A stretch of DNA of 64,000 nt from Hemibagrus wyckioides (lineage: Eukaryota > Chordata > Actinopteri > Siluriformes > Bagridae), in the NCBI RefSeq assembly GCF_019097595.1, contig NC_080729.1, positions 4,094,917 to 4,158,916 on the forward strand, written 5' to 3'. The notes beneath the pieces were generated by a model. The model was not told the origin of the DNA. It saw only the letters and a program-made list of their open reading frames with translations, and made no database searches. This document shows, one piece after another, positions 21,201-36,297 of the stretch. The number at the start of each line of letters is the position of its first letter. Within the stretch, counting starts at the first letter, position 1. Position numbers and translations under genes: made by a program.

Positions 21201-24200
21201 CACCTAACGACTAACATGTGACGTTTCCTCACTGTCAATAATCAGAAATATCAAGCTGTTTCCTCTTACAGGAAATAATAACAAGGATTATTGAGTTATT
21301 CTAGCTGAGAATAATAATCTGGATTTGGAAACAGGGAATAATTTGGCTGTGTACTGTACACTGTACAATAAAAAAAACCTGCAGTCTTACATACAGTTTA
21401 TATAGAGTATGTATATTAAATCATAAACACATTTTTAAAAAATGGTACCTGGACTATAACATCAAATTGCTTGGTACAAATGGTACAAACTTCCTGGCTC
21501 AAGCAGCATGACTATTTTCCTAGTATTTTCTCACCATCTCACTTTTTGTTATGAAAATGTATCCTTATTACTGTGGACAACAAATTCCTGACTTTTATAC
21601 GTGTTTCATGTTTACATTTCCACTGTACATGCCTAGAACATAAAAAGCCTGTGTCCTGGCATGTGACCCCCGACCCCCGTGTCCATGTATAAAGGTCCTC
21701 GTATGTCGGCTCATTGTTCAGTGTTTTGTTCAGCCTTTAAAGGACAGAAGTGTGTGTGTGTGCGTGTGCATGTGTGTGTGTTCTAAATCAAGGACACTCA
21801 GCAGGATATGGTCTTCTTCTCAGACCTTCGTACTTTTCTTGTGTTTTTGAAATATTAGCTGCACTGCTTGACTGAGAAATTATTTAATTCTATTTTAACA
21901 TCCATGCTCACATGATCGTCGCCTTTTCTCGGTCCTTACCTATGATGGTGGTGAGTTTCAGCAGGTATCCGTCAAGGTCGATGTGTACGCCGGTGCTGTG
22001 GAAAGGCAGGGCGACACGCGTGCCGTTCTGTCGCACTGTTAAGTGCTGGTGAAGGCTCACGGTCATCCCCATCATACGCAGCTCCACCGACTTGGTCCAG
22101 GAGAAGGAGCGTGTTTTTCGAGCGTCATTCTTCACCAAGACAGTAAAGCCGCTCGCTGACGTGCAATCCTTGGTCAGAACGTACTGACACGTGCCCTGGA
22201 AGTTGAAGGTGCGCCCATCGAATGTGTTGTAATGGGGGTCTCCAAATACAGTGCACACACCTGGCTCTGAAATGGAAAGAAGAACGTGTTATCATGAAGG
22301 TCTCTGAGGCTGACCTTACAGTTTCATTTAAATTAGATTTGCTGTTTTGTTTACTTAAAACCCAGCAGTTTGCACATGCCCTACGTTTGCTGCTCGTTTT
22401 TTTTCTATAGAAAAGCCGTTATTCAAGAGGAAACATGAGCGTGTTTGGTTTTAACCCACTGTGGAGAATTGTGGAGGGAAGATCTAGTTACAGTGGTAGT
22501 TAATATGAGCCAGACGTCAGCTGCCAGGCCTTATGACCTTATCTTAAATGGAAAAAAGTTATTTAGGATTTTTAGCTAGATTGACTTGACGACTATAATT
22601 TAATATGTCAATGCTTCAACGTTGCTACAGCTAGAACCAGGACTTTATTTGTGGTGCAGTTCCATAGCTTTTTCTTAAGTATCTAAGCATCCATTTATCC
22701 AAACGTACTGCCAGTTATAGGTGTCTAATGGCAATATGGTTGTTATAATCTTAAGCATTACATTACACGATTAGGTTAAACTGTTTAGATGTGCTAGGAT
22801 CCACCCCACCACTATATATATCATATATTATGTGAGCTTCTATATGCCTGTGGAGCCTGGTGGTTTGTAGAGAATAAGGCACCATTTTATAGTGACTTGC
22901 AGTTTTAGCCGTAATACTATGACAGGCTACGATTCAATGGTCTTTGCGCCAATAAAAACTGCTTTTTGTACAAAAAAAAAAGTCCTAAGGGCAAAGTCAA
23001 GATAATGGTGAAGGTAAACTTACTCACTTTCAGTGCAAACAGGACAGCAGCCCGTCCGGTTCAGTATCTTATTCTGCAATAACATACACATGCCCGCAAA
23101 AAGAGAAGAGTTTTATAGACATAGTCCAAACGTATAGAGTCACACAAACAGACATTGTGCCTGAGAGCACCAGTGGAAGGGGGTAGATTGTTTTAAATAC
23201 CATCAGAAGTACACATCAAAGGTCTCTTTCCCCCCTCTTTTACCCACCATCTCCGAGCCCTTCCGCCCCTCCCTCCCAAAAACACAACAACACACACACG
23301 CACACATCAAGCCATACACTCAACCGGAACCCTGGTGCATTCAGCTTATACAAAGGCCTGTGGTTTTGTGAGAGCGTCTAAATACAGAGGGCCGTCTCTT
23401 TGCTGTCAGTCAAACAGGAGGCAAAGCAGTCAAAGGCTGTTCCTGCTGTCTGGCTGTCCCCCAAATCAAGGACAGGTGTGTGCTGGGAAATGGGTGGAAT
23501 GCAGAATCGGAGAAAATCAGATATCAGGGTGAGTAGTGGAATCGCCTGGGGCTCAGATAAATCACAGGCGCAGAGAGAGTAAATCACGACTGAGAGGCTG
23601 TGTATGAGTTACATCAGCACGCCACACAGGAGGATATTCCCAACGCTGCTTAGTTACAGGCTGTAATTCTGCTAAGAGGGTGAAGTGATGGGTGGGGAAC
23701 AGCTGGTCAGGGTTAGTAGGACATAGAACGTTAGTGTAAAGAACCAGTTTTCATGACGGAATGATATAAATCAAGGCTGGTCATGTTTAATATCTATCAG
23801 AGGGTAGACAATGAAACTATTCATTCTGGGCTATGCATTATATCATAATAAGACTGAAGTGGGGTAAACTATTACTTACACACTCTTTTGTATTTCTCTA
23901 ATGTTGTGACCCTTTTGTCCAAACCACAAAACATTCAAATTAAGTTCTCTGACCTTTGTCCAATGACCAATGTGTGTTTATCTACTTTAAGTTTTTCCCC
24001 CAAAGGCAAAAAAAAGGGTCCCATCCACCTTATTCATGTTCATTAGACAGTCAATAGATGCATTTCACACATGCCTTCTCAGTCACAGCTGAGACAGAAA
24101 TCAGGCCCAGCTTTGCTTCTTCATACTATTCCATTTATTTGTCGTATGACCGTTTGTGGTGCTGTTGTGCTCAGTTTTTAACAAAAGTCAGAATGGTACA

Positions 24201-24353
24201 TTTTAATGTGTGTTGTTTGGTCTGTGAATGTTTAATATCCTCACCGCAGGACAGCTGGTGACTGGCACACAGTGTTTAGGCTGGCACTCAATGTTCCCCT
24301 TCACACAGGTACATAATGTGCAGTTCACAGATGACCAGCGATCCCCATCCTAC

Positions 24354-24390
<37 letters not shown>

Positions 24391-27300
24391 AATGAGCGAT
24401 GAGAAGAACTTATCCCTATTTATGTGCATCCTCCAATAATTAATCCATACATTGATCGCTTCTACATGTAGCCATGACCCTATCCTCCAGTCCAATCAGT
24501 TACAAAATCATCCACCCATCTATCTACAAATCTATTTATCCATCCATCCAATTATCCATCCATCCATTTCACTACCAGTCATCCATCCTTACTTCACCAT
24601 CCAAGAACCGATCCCTATTTATGTGAAAATCACAATTATGTATCTATTCATTCATACAATCTCCACTTTTACATGCAGCCATGAACCAATCCTCTAGTCC
24701 AATCAGTTACAAAAACATCCATCCAGCCATCCAATCATATTATCCATTCAGTCATAAATCCTTCTAACAGCTCTTCATCCATCCATCTATTCATCTATCC
24801 ATCCACCCACCCATCCATCCATCCATCCATCCTAATGATTATTTCACCACTAGTCATCCATCTTTACTTCACCACCCATAAGATCAATCCATTCAGAAAT
24901 ATATCTACTAGTTCTACATTCATCTGTTCATAAACCAATCCATCTTTCCATTCATACATAAACCCATTTATTTATTTATTCTTCCATCTATGTATCCCTA
25001 AATAAATCCATCTAACTCCAAAGTCTATAACTCTATGCACATATCATTGACAATGCACATATCATATATCTATGAATAAATCCATTAACCCATTCCGCCC
25101 ATCCATCTATCCATCCATCCTTATTTAAATGAATCCATCCATCCATCCATCCATCCATTCATCTATCCATCCATCCATCCTTCTATAAAAGAATTCATTA
25201 ATTTTTCCTTCCTTCCATCCATCCACCCACCCACCCACCCGTCCATACATACATACATACATACATACATACATACATCTTTTCATCCAGACCACTGAAT
25301 TTTCAGTCATATCCTCACCCTGTAGATCTTGTTTTTCACCCTGCAGTATTTGATGTCCTCTGTCTTCAGGTAAGAGAGACACTCAGGGCAGCACTGGCTG
25401 CCCTGGCAGCTTCCAGCTGGAGAGCAGCGTTTCCTACACACCACTGTAGAGTCCAGACAGGTGCACATCGTACAGTTATCTAAGCTGAAGGATGTATCGT
25501 TCTCGTAGACCTCACTGTGGAATAAGCAGCTGCCCAGGGACAAGTCAAACACCTTCCTCTGACCTGGACAAAGGAAAAAATGAGCACACCACTTGTCATG
25601 GATTGGACTACCTGGTGGTACTATACAATTAAGATGTGTGTATGTATGTGAACAGCTTACCCTGACACCTGGGGCAGCACTGGCCTGGAGGGGTTTGGCT
25701 CAGGTGGGATGGGCAAGACAGAACAGGACAAACCTCCCTATGGCACATCGTTCGGCTTCCCTGAGAATGGCATACATAAAGAGTATCTGAATCTGTTGGG
25801 TGAATATGGATTTAAGCCCAACGTGGGTGTGGCTATATACAGATTTTTTTTTTATTCTTCTTCTGGAACCTTGGCGAACATTGTAAATGCACACAAACAT
25901 GGACTTTCTTTGGACTGAGAGCTTCAGATCTGACTGCTCGCTCATGTCTCCATGAAAATACTGTATATAAAAGCTTGTGCAAATATTTTGTTGCATCCTA
26001 TAGGCTCACACTTCAAGCCTCACACACTCTAGTCTGTATTCTTTCGAAAAGGAAAACAAAAAAATTCTACAGCTCCTATTTGTATCAATATTTATATTTA
26101 TATTCAAGAAGGTAATGGTGCTTATGCTAATGCTTACCATCTACCAGTCATGCAATTGAGTATGAGTAAAGAGTGGTGGAATAAAAAGAGTACCATTCAT
26201 CAAAGAGGAGACATAGAGAAATGCTGTAACTTTTATCTTCGACTGTTTTATCTTCTCAGTAAAGCAAACCAGGTCCTGAAGCCTTTCGTCGCCGCAGTGT
26301 ACGACTGTGCACAGGAATGTTAGGACTGGAGGTGGAGTGAATGACTCATCTGAGCCCATGTATTAGGTTTTAATGCTGCCTTCATTAAAATGACCAAACA
26401 AAGCCATGGAGAATATAAACCAAAGACTCTCAAGAGCCAGAAACCAACATCCAAAATAAACCATGTTTGGAGAGCCTCCACAGGCCAGCAGTGTTAGCCA
26501 TGTTCCTGTACTTCTACTAACCCACACACACACACACACACATAAGCTCTCTAATTGACTGGGAAGCACAGTAAAGGCCTTAATGTGTTTATCCGCGAGG
26601 TTTATTTATTGTTAAAGGGTGCTGAAACAAGCCCAGTGGCTCCCTGGAGAACCAAAGACAAACCCATTAGTTGCAGATCTCAGAGCCTGGCCAGATACCG
26701 CAAGAGATTTGGAAACACGGACGTGTACGCCTTTAGGTCTTCAACATTAACATTACTGCCTCTGTAAGATACCAAAGCTTAAGAGTTCTATCAGATCTGA
26801 GAGGGAATCTGTATTAGGAACATGTGTGTGTTAAAAGCTATAGAATATGCCTGTTTGTCTAGAGAAATTCAGGAATGCTGCTTTGTACCGGAGATTACAA
26901 TCACACACAGATGTCTTTTGGGGAAATGACAATTTGCAGATATGACTGGCAGAAGTACTCACGGTGCACATGCATTTGATGCAGGGCTTCCCCTCAGGGT
27001 GAAACTCTTCTCTCTCTTTATACAAGCGACCCTCGAAAATACAACCTGAGCACAAGGAAAGTAAAAGGTAAATCCACTTCCTTAACATTGCATGATCGCA
27101 ATTTGCAACCTTTTTAGCATCCAGGTATCCTTTTTAGTCTAAAATAAATTTCAAATGTTGTGCAATAATATTGTGCTAATATTCTTTTTATTCCTGTAGC
27201 TCCAACAGATCATATCCACTTTGACCTCGTTTTTAGGTTTTTGACTTTTACATTAAAAGAATCACTTATAGTTACAAATTAGCTCCAAACCAACACAGAT

Positions 27301-29731
27301 ACTCACTCACCTGGGCAGGAAGGGCAACACTTCTTGGGATGGATTTTGGGATTCTTGCAGGGAACCACACACTGCATTTCTGCTTCGGTTATTACACCTT
27401 CCTGTCCCAAACACAACATCAGGACTTTATAATCATCTTGCATACATTAAATTGTAAACTTTAGAAACCTAAGCAGGTTGTTTTGTACAGTTTGCCTCAT
27501 ATAAAATAATTTTCAGCTGAACAGATGTGGTTTCTGGCACAATATCTGTTTGCAAAGGCAAATTCTGTTTTTATTATAAATCTTAATCTATTTTTATGTC
27601 AAAAAAAACCCAAAAACTTTTCACTGCTTGTGTACGGTTGAGTATGTGACCAATAAATCTAATGTTTTTGGAAAAGATCTCCAGTGACAACACTTTGTAA
27701 CAGACAACTGGGACAATAAGTGTCTTGTTGAAGAGACAGACTTTCCAGTTTTCTCAGTAACAAACGATAATAAGCTGCATTTGTGTTTGTGTTATTAGCT
27801 TAAACAAAGAGAAACAAAGCGAGGCTTGTGATAGAAGGACTGTTTATAGCTGCTAATTTTAATGTAAGAGAGGAATGGACCTTGTTTTTCTGGATGTAGA
27901 ACAAATGATTGACATTTAATGAGGTGAAAAGTATTCAGTTGTGTTGTTATAGGAATCTTAATCATCTACAGACAATAACTCGGATTTATCACTCTACCCC
28001 GTTGTTGATTACTTTTCTGTTACAGCATTCTCTTTATGATGTATTCCTTACTTAATACATTGCTAGCAGGTTCAAGATTTCTAAAGCTTTGCAGAAAATA
28101 ATCAGAGAGCCTTGAACTGTATACAATTGTATTAAAGATTGTTGTAGAATTGACCAGGGACAGACATATAGGCATATAGTCTGTGTGTGTAGGGAAGGCA
28201 GGTTTACGGGAGTCTAGGTGGCATGCAGTTACAGCACATCTTGCATTCTGAGGTCAGTACAATGTGGAAAATGCAGTCCTTTTTTCCCCACGACTTCTTG
28301 AACCATACGCCACAGTAAAGCATTTTCAGATTGGTTTGGACCCTGAATGCTTTGAGTGGAATTCTGCCCACACACTTCGCTTTGCGTTCACGTGCAACAT
28401 GCAGCGCTTTCTTGTGGTTCTGCAATTCAAGAACTCGGTGAGCGTACAAGCGTGCGTGCGTGCGTGTGTGTGTGTGTGTGTACATTTGGAAAACTGCGAC
28501 CCAGATGTTTGGACAAAAGATCAGAGTTCACCTGTTTACCGTCTGTAAGGAAACAAGCTATAACTCTGTCCTCAGTCATTCCCTCTACACTTAACTAAGG
28601 TAACACTTTGGGATGCTGACAAAGTCATTCCGGGTCCAAAACACATTACTTTTGGGATCATTTCGGTTATTAATATTAATAGCAATACAATCTTCAAGCA
28701 CTTTCTTTACATTTCTTTTACGCCTTCAGGCAGCACTCATACATATCAAAGCTGTGGATCCCATTGCTTCAGTAATGTCCTGATAAATATTTAGAGAATA
28801 TGGAATGCTCTTTTTCTTTTTGTCGCTTTTAGCCTGTTATTTATTCTCATTCTCAAGTCTCGGAGTAATCGAGATCTTTTCCCTGGAAAAGACGGGAGTG
28901 CTATATACATTTCTAATAATAAATAAAATAAATAAATAAAATGATACATTTCTAATTCCAATGAAATTTTCACTGTATTAAAATTCTACTCTAATATTAC
29001 CGTTTGATTAATAACTGTATTATCACAATATCTGATTGCTACTTTGCATTTCAAACTTGACTTTAAAGTCCTATATCTCATTATTAATAACCATTTGTGC
29101 TCATTAATTGATTATTTATAAAGCAGACTTCTAATGTTCTTTAATATTTATTAAGATAGCAATATTTGTGTAAAAATGTGAACCCTTTTTAGAGGTTTTT
29201 TGGAACTTCTCTATGAATATAGCCCCATTCGACTAGGTAAAAACAAATAATACTGAGGAAAAACTACAAGTTCCTGAAGCCCGGAGTGTCTACTTTCATA
29301 TGAGCTTCTTATGAACCTCCACTGTGGCTTGTGACATGACAAAGACATTCAATGCAGAACATGGACACAACAAAAACAGGAGCAAACTCCATTTTTGGGG
29401 CCTCTGGGTAAAAGAGTTAAAGGAGGAATTGAACTGAAAACTCTCACGATCCTAGATTTAACAATTATTTCTAAGAGTGTATAAACCAGTGTGATGTAAA
29501 AAAGGTTACAGAATGTCTGTATTACTTCTAAGCTTTCACAGCTAAGCTTTTGAGTGGCTGATGCACTCATTTCTATTAATCCTTTTCATTTAAAGGCAGC
29601 CATGTTGTTTTTTTTATTGTTGGACACACAGTGAGTCTCACCTGACACCGGCGTGTGATGCACGGCTTGGTCGGGGTCGACCATGAATACGAGCTGTTAT
29701 AGGACTTTCCTTCCAGCTGACAGCCTAAAAA

Positions 29732-29768
<37 letters not shown>

Positions 29769-31253
29769 AAAAGAAATGAATTCTAACACTGAAAAGCACA
29801 CCAGTGATCTCCTTGAATTGACCAGTGAGAAAACACATTAAGTCACTACTGTGTAGATGGAAACCCTGCTCCATCTGGAAATGTCTGGGACTTTACTGTA
29901 AGCCCTCCAGCGCCTCATGTGCCCCTTGTCACCTCACACCCTTCGTCCCACCCCTCGCAATGTTACACATAAAACAAATCCAATATGGCCCTGAATGAAA
30001 GGAAGCAGCGTGAGCCGTGAGCTTTGGAGCAAACGCAGGAACAACACAAAAGATGACGGCTGGGATATTTCATTCAAAACTAACAAAGCCTACCTTAACA
30101 TTACAAAAAAAAGAAAGCCCAGGCATCCTTAATAAACCCCTGACTCATAAAAAATAAAAAAGAGACAGAGAGAAAGAGAAACAGCTCACTAAACAAAAGG
30201 CTGCACCCCGCTGTGAAGATATGAGTTCAGTCCGGAGTGACCTCAGCCGTCTCTTTCTCTCTTTCTCTCACTTCTGACGAATGTGACGAGCCAAACCAGC
30301 GCTAGGAGCTTGTAAAAAAAAAAAAAAAAAAATTAAGACTTTATTTCGGGGCCCATAAACTTGAACCTACACCCAAAACTCCTATTTCTAAGCAGCTGCT
30401 GAATCTGTGTGTGGAATGAGAATGTTTTGGACACACACACACACACACACACACACATTAATGATGGAGTTCTATGAGTAGATGCAATGCTTAAAATCAA
30501 GGTCAAAGACAATCAGGTATGATTCAGATTTATTTATATGTTCATAGATTTTCACACAGAATACTGTGAATGGCAGGGGAGATTCTAGGATTTTCATTTA
30601 AGGGGGGCTCAGCCCCCAATGAGGGTATAATAGTAAAAAATAAAAAAATAATAAAATAAAAGTTTGACTAACAGGGTAGGATGGTAAACTTATTGTAATT
30701 TAAAGGGGACTGAGGCGATCACAAATTTGTGTACAGTTTAGGGAGAATCGCAGAATTTTTAGGGGGGCTGAGTAGAAATGTTAGGGGGGCTAAAGCCCCC
30801 CCTAAAAATAGCCTAGCGACGCCCATGGTGAATGGTATGTGACATTTTTAACATGTCTTGAAATTGCACATGTGAACCTGTTGTGTGAGCAAATCACACA
30901 TGAAAAATAATATGAATCAGTAAAATCCATTTACAGCAAAGAGAATTTACAGTTGAATGTAAAGTGTATAAAAATAAGTGAACAGTAATGAGTTTATTCA
31001 CCTTTGCATCTTTCGCAGCAGGCTCCGGTCTGTTTCACCACCAACGCGCAGTCGTCTGCCACTAGGGGGCATTTCTCCTGCTTACAGTCTGCTTTATTGT
31101 TCTGCAAAGGGAAAATTTTGGAGAGAGACAGAGAGAGAGGGAGACATAAATATATTAAGAGATTGAGAGAGACATAAAGATATTGAGAGATTCAGAGAGA
31201 GACAGAGATAAAGATATCGAGAGGTTAGGGGGGGTATTGAGAGATATTGAAAG

Positions 31254-31295
<42 letters not shown>

Positions 31296-33626
31296 GGAAG
31301 GGGGAGAGAGAGAGTGATAAAGATATTGAGAGGTTGAGAGAGAGAGAGAGACAGAGACAGAGAGAGTCAGATCACGTGAAGCTGTAATTTCCGTACTATT
31401 CAGCTTTTGTGAGTTTATCTCTTCACGGTTAGTGAACAGAATTTATGGCTTTGATGAATTCCTATGACAAACATTGGAGAAATGATTAAACAGATCTCGC
31501 TCTCTTCAGAATGAATAGTGTGGATAACAGAGGTCATGGGAAACATTAGGAATATTACAGCGTGGCTTTATGATGCCTCAGACGAGCCTGGCTAATGTCA
31601 TTTCGATAAAGGATGAAAGAGAGAGATAGGCGATGTGAAGGAGGGAGAAGTGAGACTGCGCAGGAGAGTTTGAGAGAGTACAGTCTCCATCCTGTTTTCT
31701 TACAAACTTCACCAAGGTCAAAGGAATGCCTTGCGCCGCTAAACGCTGTCAGAGCTATCTGCTTACAAGTCGGCCGGCAACAACCCGCCCTCCATTGATT
31801 TCCTTTCATAAAGTCAGACCCTGGAGTAAGTCAATACAAGGAATTCATTAACCCGTCACGTCGCCTTGGAGAAATGACAGCACAAGATGGAGGCGGAGAA
31901 CCCGAGAGTCCCACCGAGACCTGGCGTCCTTTTGACACCAACCAAAAGCCGGTCCAGCTCAAATGCCACATACAAACTCTCCAATTGTCTCAAAGACAGA
32001 ATGTTTGACTCGGGAGTTTGTACAGTATAGTTCGCCTCTGACCCTCTTCAACATGTGCAAAAGGCCGTGAAACACAAAGGTCTCTCAGTGCAATAACAAT
32101 CAATAAAAACCTGGACTTTTCCCAAAGTTCTCTCTATGCCAATAACTGCGCTAAAGTATAATTCTCAAATTCTCTAATCCGGTTGAAAGGTGTTGAGTCG
32201 CTTTTCTATAAAAGCAGCACTGACAGTAGTTCTTCCTGTAATTCTCAAGTCATTGTTATAGTAACAAAGAAAAATATATAATCACTGATATAAGGTTTTC
32301 TGTAAGGAGATCTTTAACATTTTAACATTAATGGAGGGAGTCTCTGGTGTCAGTGCTTTGCAATAGTCAATGGTGCTTTCCTTTAAAAGTGGAGGATGAT
32401 GAAGGAACGTCTGTGCTGCATGTAAGACATAAAGGAACTAAATTGTCCCCTGGATATTCCACAGCATAAAATGTAACAAAAAATCCTGTCATGTCACTCT
32501 GTAATAAATGTATTGGCAAATCTGTGTGTTATAAGAAGAATATAAGGTATCATTTTTTTATACCACACTTAAAATGTTCCATTAATATTAAATCTTTCAG
32601 TCTCTTGGGGGCTCGGGACATTTCTTCTTCTTCGGCGCAAACGTAACCATGAATTTTACAACGTCTCAAGTTTAACAAGCTCAATGCTGATTTTACGACC
32701 TCTTCCTGAACACTTCGCTGGTTGCAGTGTTAAGTGTTTGCGCATTACCCTCTGTTTGCCCATCTGTCCTTATTCTTCCCTCTGAGTTATTACCACAGAT
32801 CATACACAGCGATGTTCCCCTTTATGAAACAGGTCAAAGGTCCGAGGAGATTAAAAAGTTTGGAGCTCGTGAAATCTCTCAGAATGAGACGTCCAGGCAG
32901 AGAGGAGGCCTGTGAAATTCTTCAGTACCCCCATGCTGCTTTTCATGAGCCATGTACTAAATCTAAGCGATAGACCACGTTTCTGAGAGAGGGATGGTCC
33001 TGGATGTGGTGGATTATCCTGGTTTGGTGTTTAAGAGCATTTCTTCTCCTTCTTCTTCTTAAAAAAAAAAAGAGGAATAGATAGCTTTATCTTTTATCTT
33101 TATCTTTGGAATATATAATGTTGCCTTCAACAAAAAGTCAGTCATAACTCAAAATTAAGTGATGCAAACCACATCTGAAGTTCATGAGTTTTGAAGCAGT
33201 AATAGTTTTAAAGCCATTTCATCTTCCTATCTCCAAGAGCTAAGCCGATCTGATCAATTGCCCAAATTAAAATCCTAAGCTTAAAAACATGTGAAGGAAC
33301 AAGTCCGATCAAAGTAAAAAAAAAAAAAAAGACGGGAAAGAGATGGATTGAAATCTATATCAGGATTTCTGTACAGCTGCTCTGTGACTGCTATGTCCTC
33401 TGTTTAAATCGGTTTATAAATAACAAATGAACCGAAAGGGATCTCAGCATAATCAACGCGCCTGCTCACGTTGCTCAACTGTAAACAAACTTTTTATTTT
33501 AAATGAGGTATACTTTACACACGAATATCTGCTTTAGATCATTCATCATACAGCCGTATTAGCTTCGGTATCTGTACTGTGAATACATTCGACATATCAT
33601 TAATGTCAGCTGCTACAATCTTAAAA

Positions 33627-33707
<81 letters not shown>

Positions 33708-35824
33708 CAGACAGCGATAGATAGTTAATAGATGTTAACGATACTTCACAGAACCCTACACCATGAGGAAGAACCCTTTAAGAACATTTAATTTGCAGGT
33801 TGTAGATCATACAGTGTAGACTAAATAAAAATGATATACATGTAAGTAGCATAAATTCATCGTAGTAAAAACACACAAGCAAACTCATTACTCGAAGTGT
33901 CCTCCTGTCTCCTCTGACCCTTAACATTTCTCTGAACAACATAAAGCCTGTGTCCTAACCCAGACAATCTATAGCTGATTCCACTAATTCCACTAAATTA
34001 ACTAAGTGCCCAATATACAGTTTAAAATTTACTGAATGCACATTAGAGAGCTGAAGGAAAAAAAATCCCAACAGAGGAAAATGTGGCAAGAATTCAGATG
34101 CGAGAAGATAAATAAACGATTTGTCCCTACAGTGTTGAGTTTGCTCTAATAAATGAGCGGAAAAATACATTATAATTGGGAGAATTCTATATAAATCTGC
34201 TAAACAACAAAATCTAATTCCCAGGTAGCAAATGAGTGATGGCCGTGTGAAAGTTCATGAAAAAAAAGCTTACGTTCGAGACATTTTTGCTCAACAACAT
34301 TTGATTAATTCTCAGCTTCTTCTTTCGGCCCTTCAGTGGTCACCACAGCGAATCTCTCTCCACCGATCCCTATCTTCTGCATCCTCAACACTCACACCCA
34401 CTAGCTTCATATCCTCATTTATTACATCCATATACCTCCTCTTTGGCGTTTCTCTTTTCCTCCTGCCTGGCAGCTCCATGTCCAACATTCTCCTACCAAT
34501 ATACTCACTCTCCCTCCTCTGGACATGTCCAAACCATCTTAATTTGTCCTCCTTAACTTCGTCCCCCAAACATCCAACATGAGCCGTCCCTCTGATGTAC
34601 TCGTTCCTAATCCTGTCCAACCGTGTCACTCCCAAAGAGAACCTCAACATCTTCAGCTCTGCTTCCTCCAGCTCTGACTCCTGTCTCTTCCTCATTCAAT
34701 TAATTCTCAGCAAACTGCTTTATTTTAAACGGGCTGTGAAGGCGCCATTTTGTTCACAGATTAGTTCATGCATTTTTGCACTGCATACAAATTGCATACT
34801 CATTTTTGCATACAGAACTATATTGTACTCTGAGAAAGTGAATTCTTTGTTCGTAACTCTACACACAACCTCAGACGGTTTCCTCAGACAGGCACGTGAC
34901 GAGCCTGTAATGTTCTTGATGTGGCTTTTTATTTCTGTCTCTTTTAGATGACATCACCCAACTTATTTTAAACAAAAAATAGGAGCAAAAATATCCCTCA
35001 AAGCAAGCCATGTGCGCAGAGTTAGAATCTGCATTTCAGTCAGCGATTATATTGTTATGACAGTTACAGCTTACATTATAGGAAACTCTGTCAGCGTCAG
35101 TGAAACAAGCCTTCGTTTACATAAGCCTCGGCTACAGACGACAGACGAGCGAGCGGTGACGAAATGTGCCTTGCTGTGATTTGAAGTCGAACTCTAAATG
35201 CTTTTCCATTCACATATTTTCTACAGGACATCATTTAAACATTTATCATTGGCTAATTGGACCAAATAATTCACTTGTCACACGTTCTGTAGACGGATTA
35301 TGTAATGATTAAGCAGGTCTGTCTGTGGTTGACTTCATGTCTATGGAAGCGTTAAAACACTTGGTGGGGTTTAGTTCTAGAAAAATAATCAATGACAGGG
35401 TGGTGGGATGAAGGCTGACATGAAAAGCAGAGTGACTTCAACCCAAAGTGGATTATTTTCCTTTAGTCTCCGAAAGACTCGTTCGGATTGGTTGTCACAG
35501 AGAAGGTTACAGGAGGTCATTCAAACCATTCGCAATAACAATGCACAATAGTTCACTCAACAGTGTGTGACAGGTGATAACACTCTCACACTGCACTACT
35601 ATAACCATTAACACTATTTTCTAGACCCTCAAGGTACTTCATATTTATTATCTACTGGCAGTTTGCACATCTGTAGTGTGATGTATATACTGATGTAAAT
35701 ACGGTTAAATCCACAACTGTGTTTCATATCTGCACTACTATGTTTAATTTTACTTACTGTATTCTATATTTCTTCTTTTTTCTTAGTCTGAAATTTTTGT
35801 ATATATATATATATATATATGTAA

Positions 35825-35863
<39 letters not shown>

Positions 35864-36244
35864 AGTAAATTCATTTAATCTGTTTACAGTTACTAATTCA
35901 TCTGTTTAAATGTCACTTATGTTTTATCTATTGTAAACAGTCGCTCCCTCACCAGGCTTTCTTTTTTAATATAGGCAAACAAAACAAATCTGGAAAGCAA
36001 AAAAAAAAAAACTGTCCTGAAGACTTTCCCATTACTCTTTTAAAACACTGACACTGGAGACTCCTTCTATAGATTTTACATAAACGTTTTTCTTAAAGAA
36101 AGCCTTCACCATAACAAGGACTACACATTTTATACCTGAGGAATGAGCTGTTGCTATAGAAACAAAAAATGGGCTATTAGAATTAATACATTAATATTAA
36201 ATAAATATTCAATAATATTGAATATATATATATATAGAATATTG

Positions 36245-36297
<53 letters not shown>

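Noticed and set aside
24480..25278. CRISPR-like array of short repeats
   Set aside because: These are contiguous tetranucleotide (ATCC/ATAC) repeats without unique spacers, in a vertebrate intron.
25738..26962. A missing 23-base microexon between bmper exons 6 and 7
   Set aside because: With the nearer acceptor, eight VWC3 residues seemed absent. Using the acceptor ending at 25761 restores GSRTMCHR in frame, so no microexon is needed.
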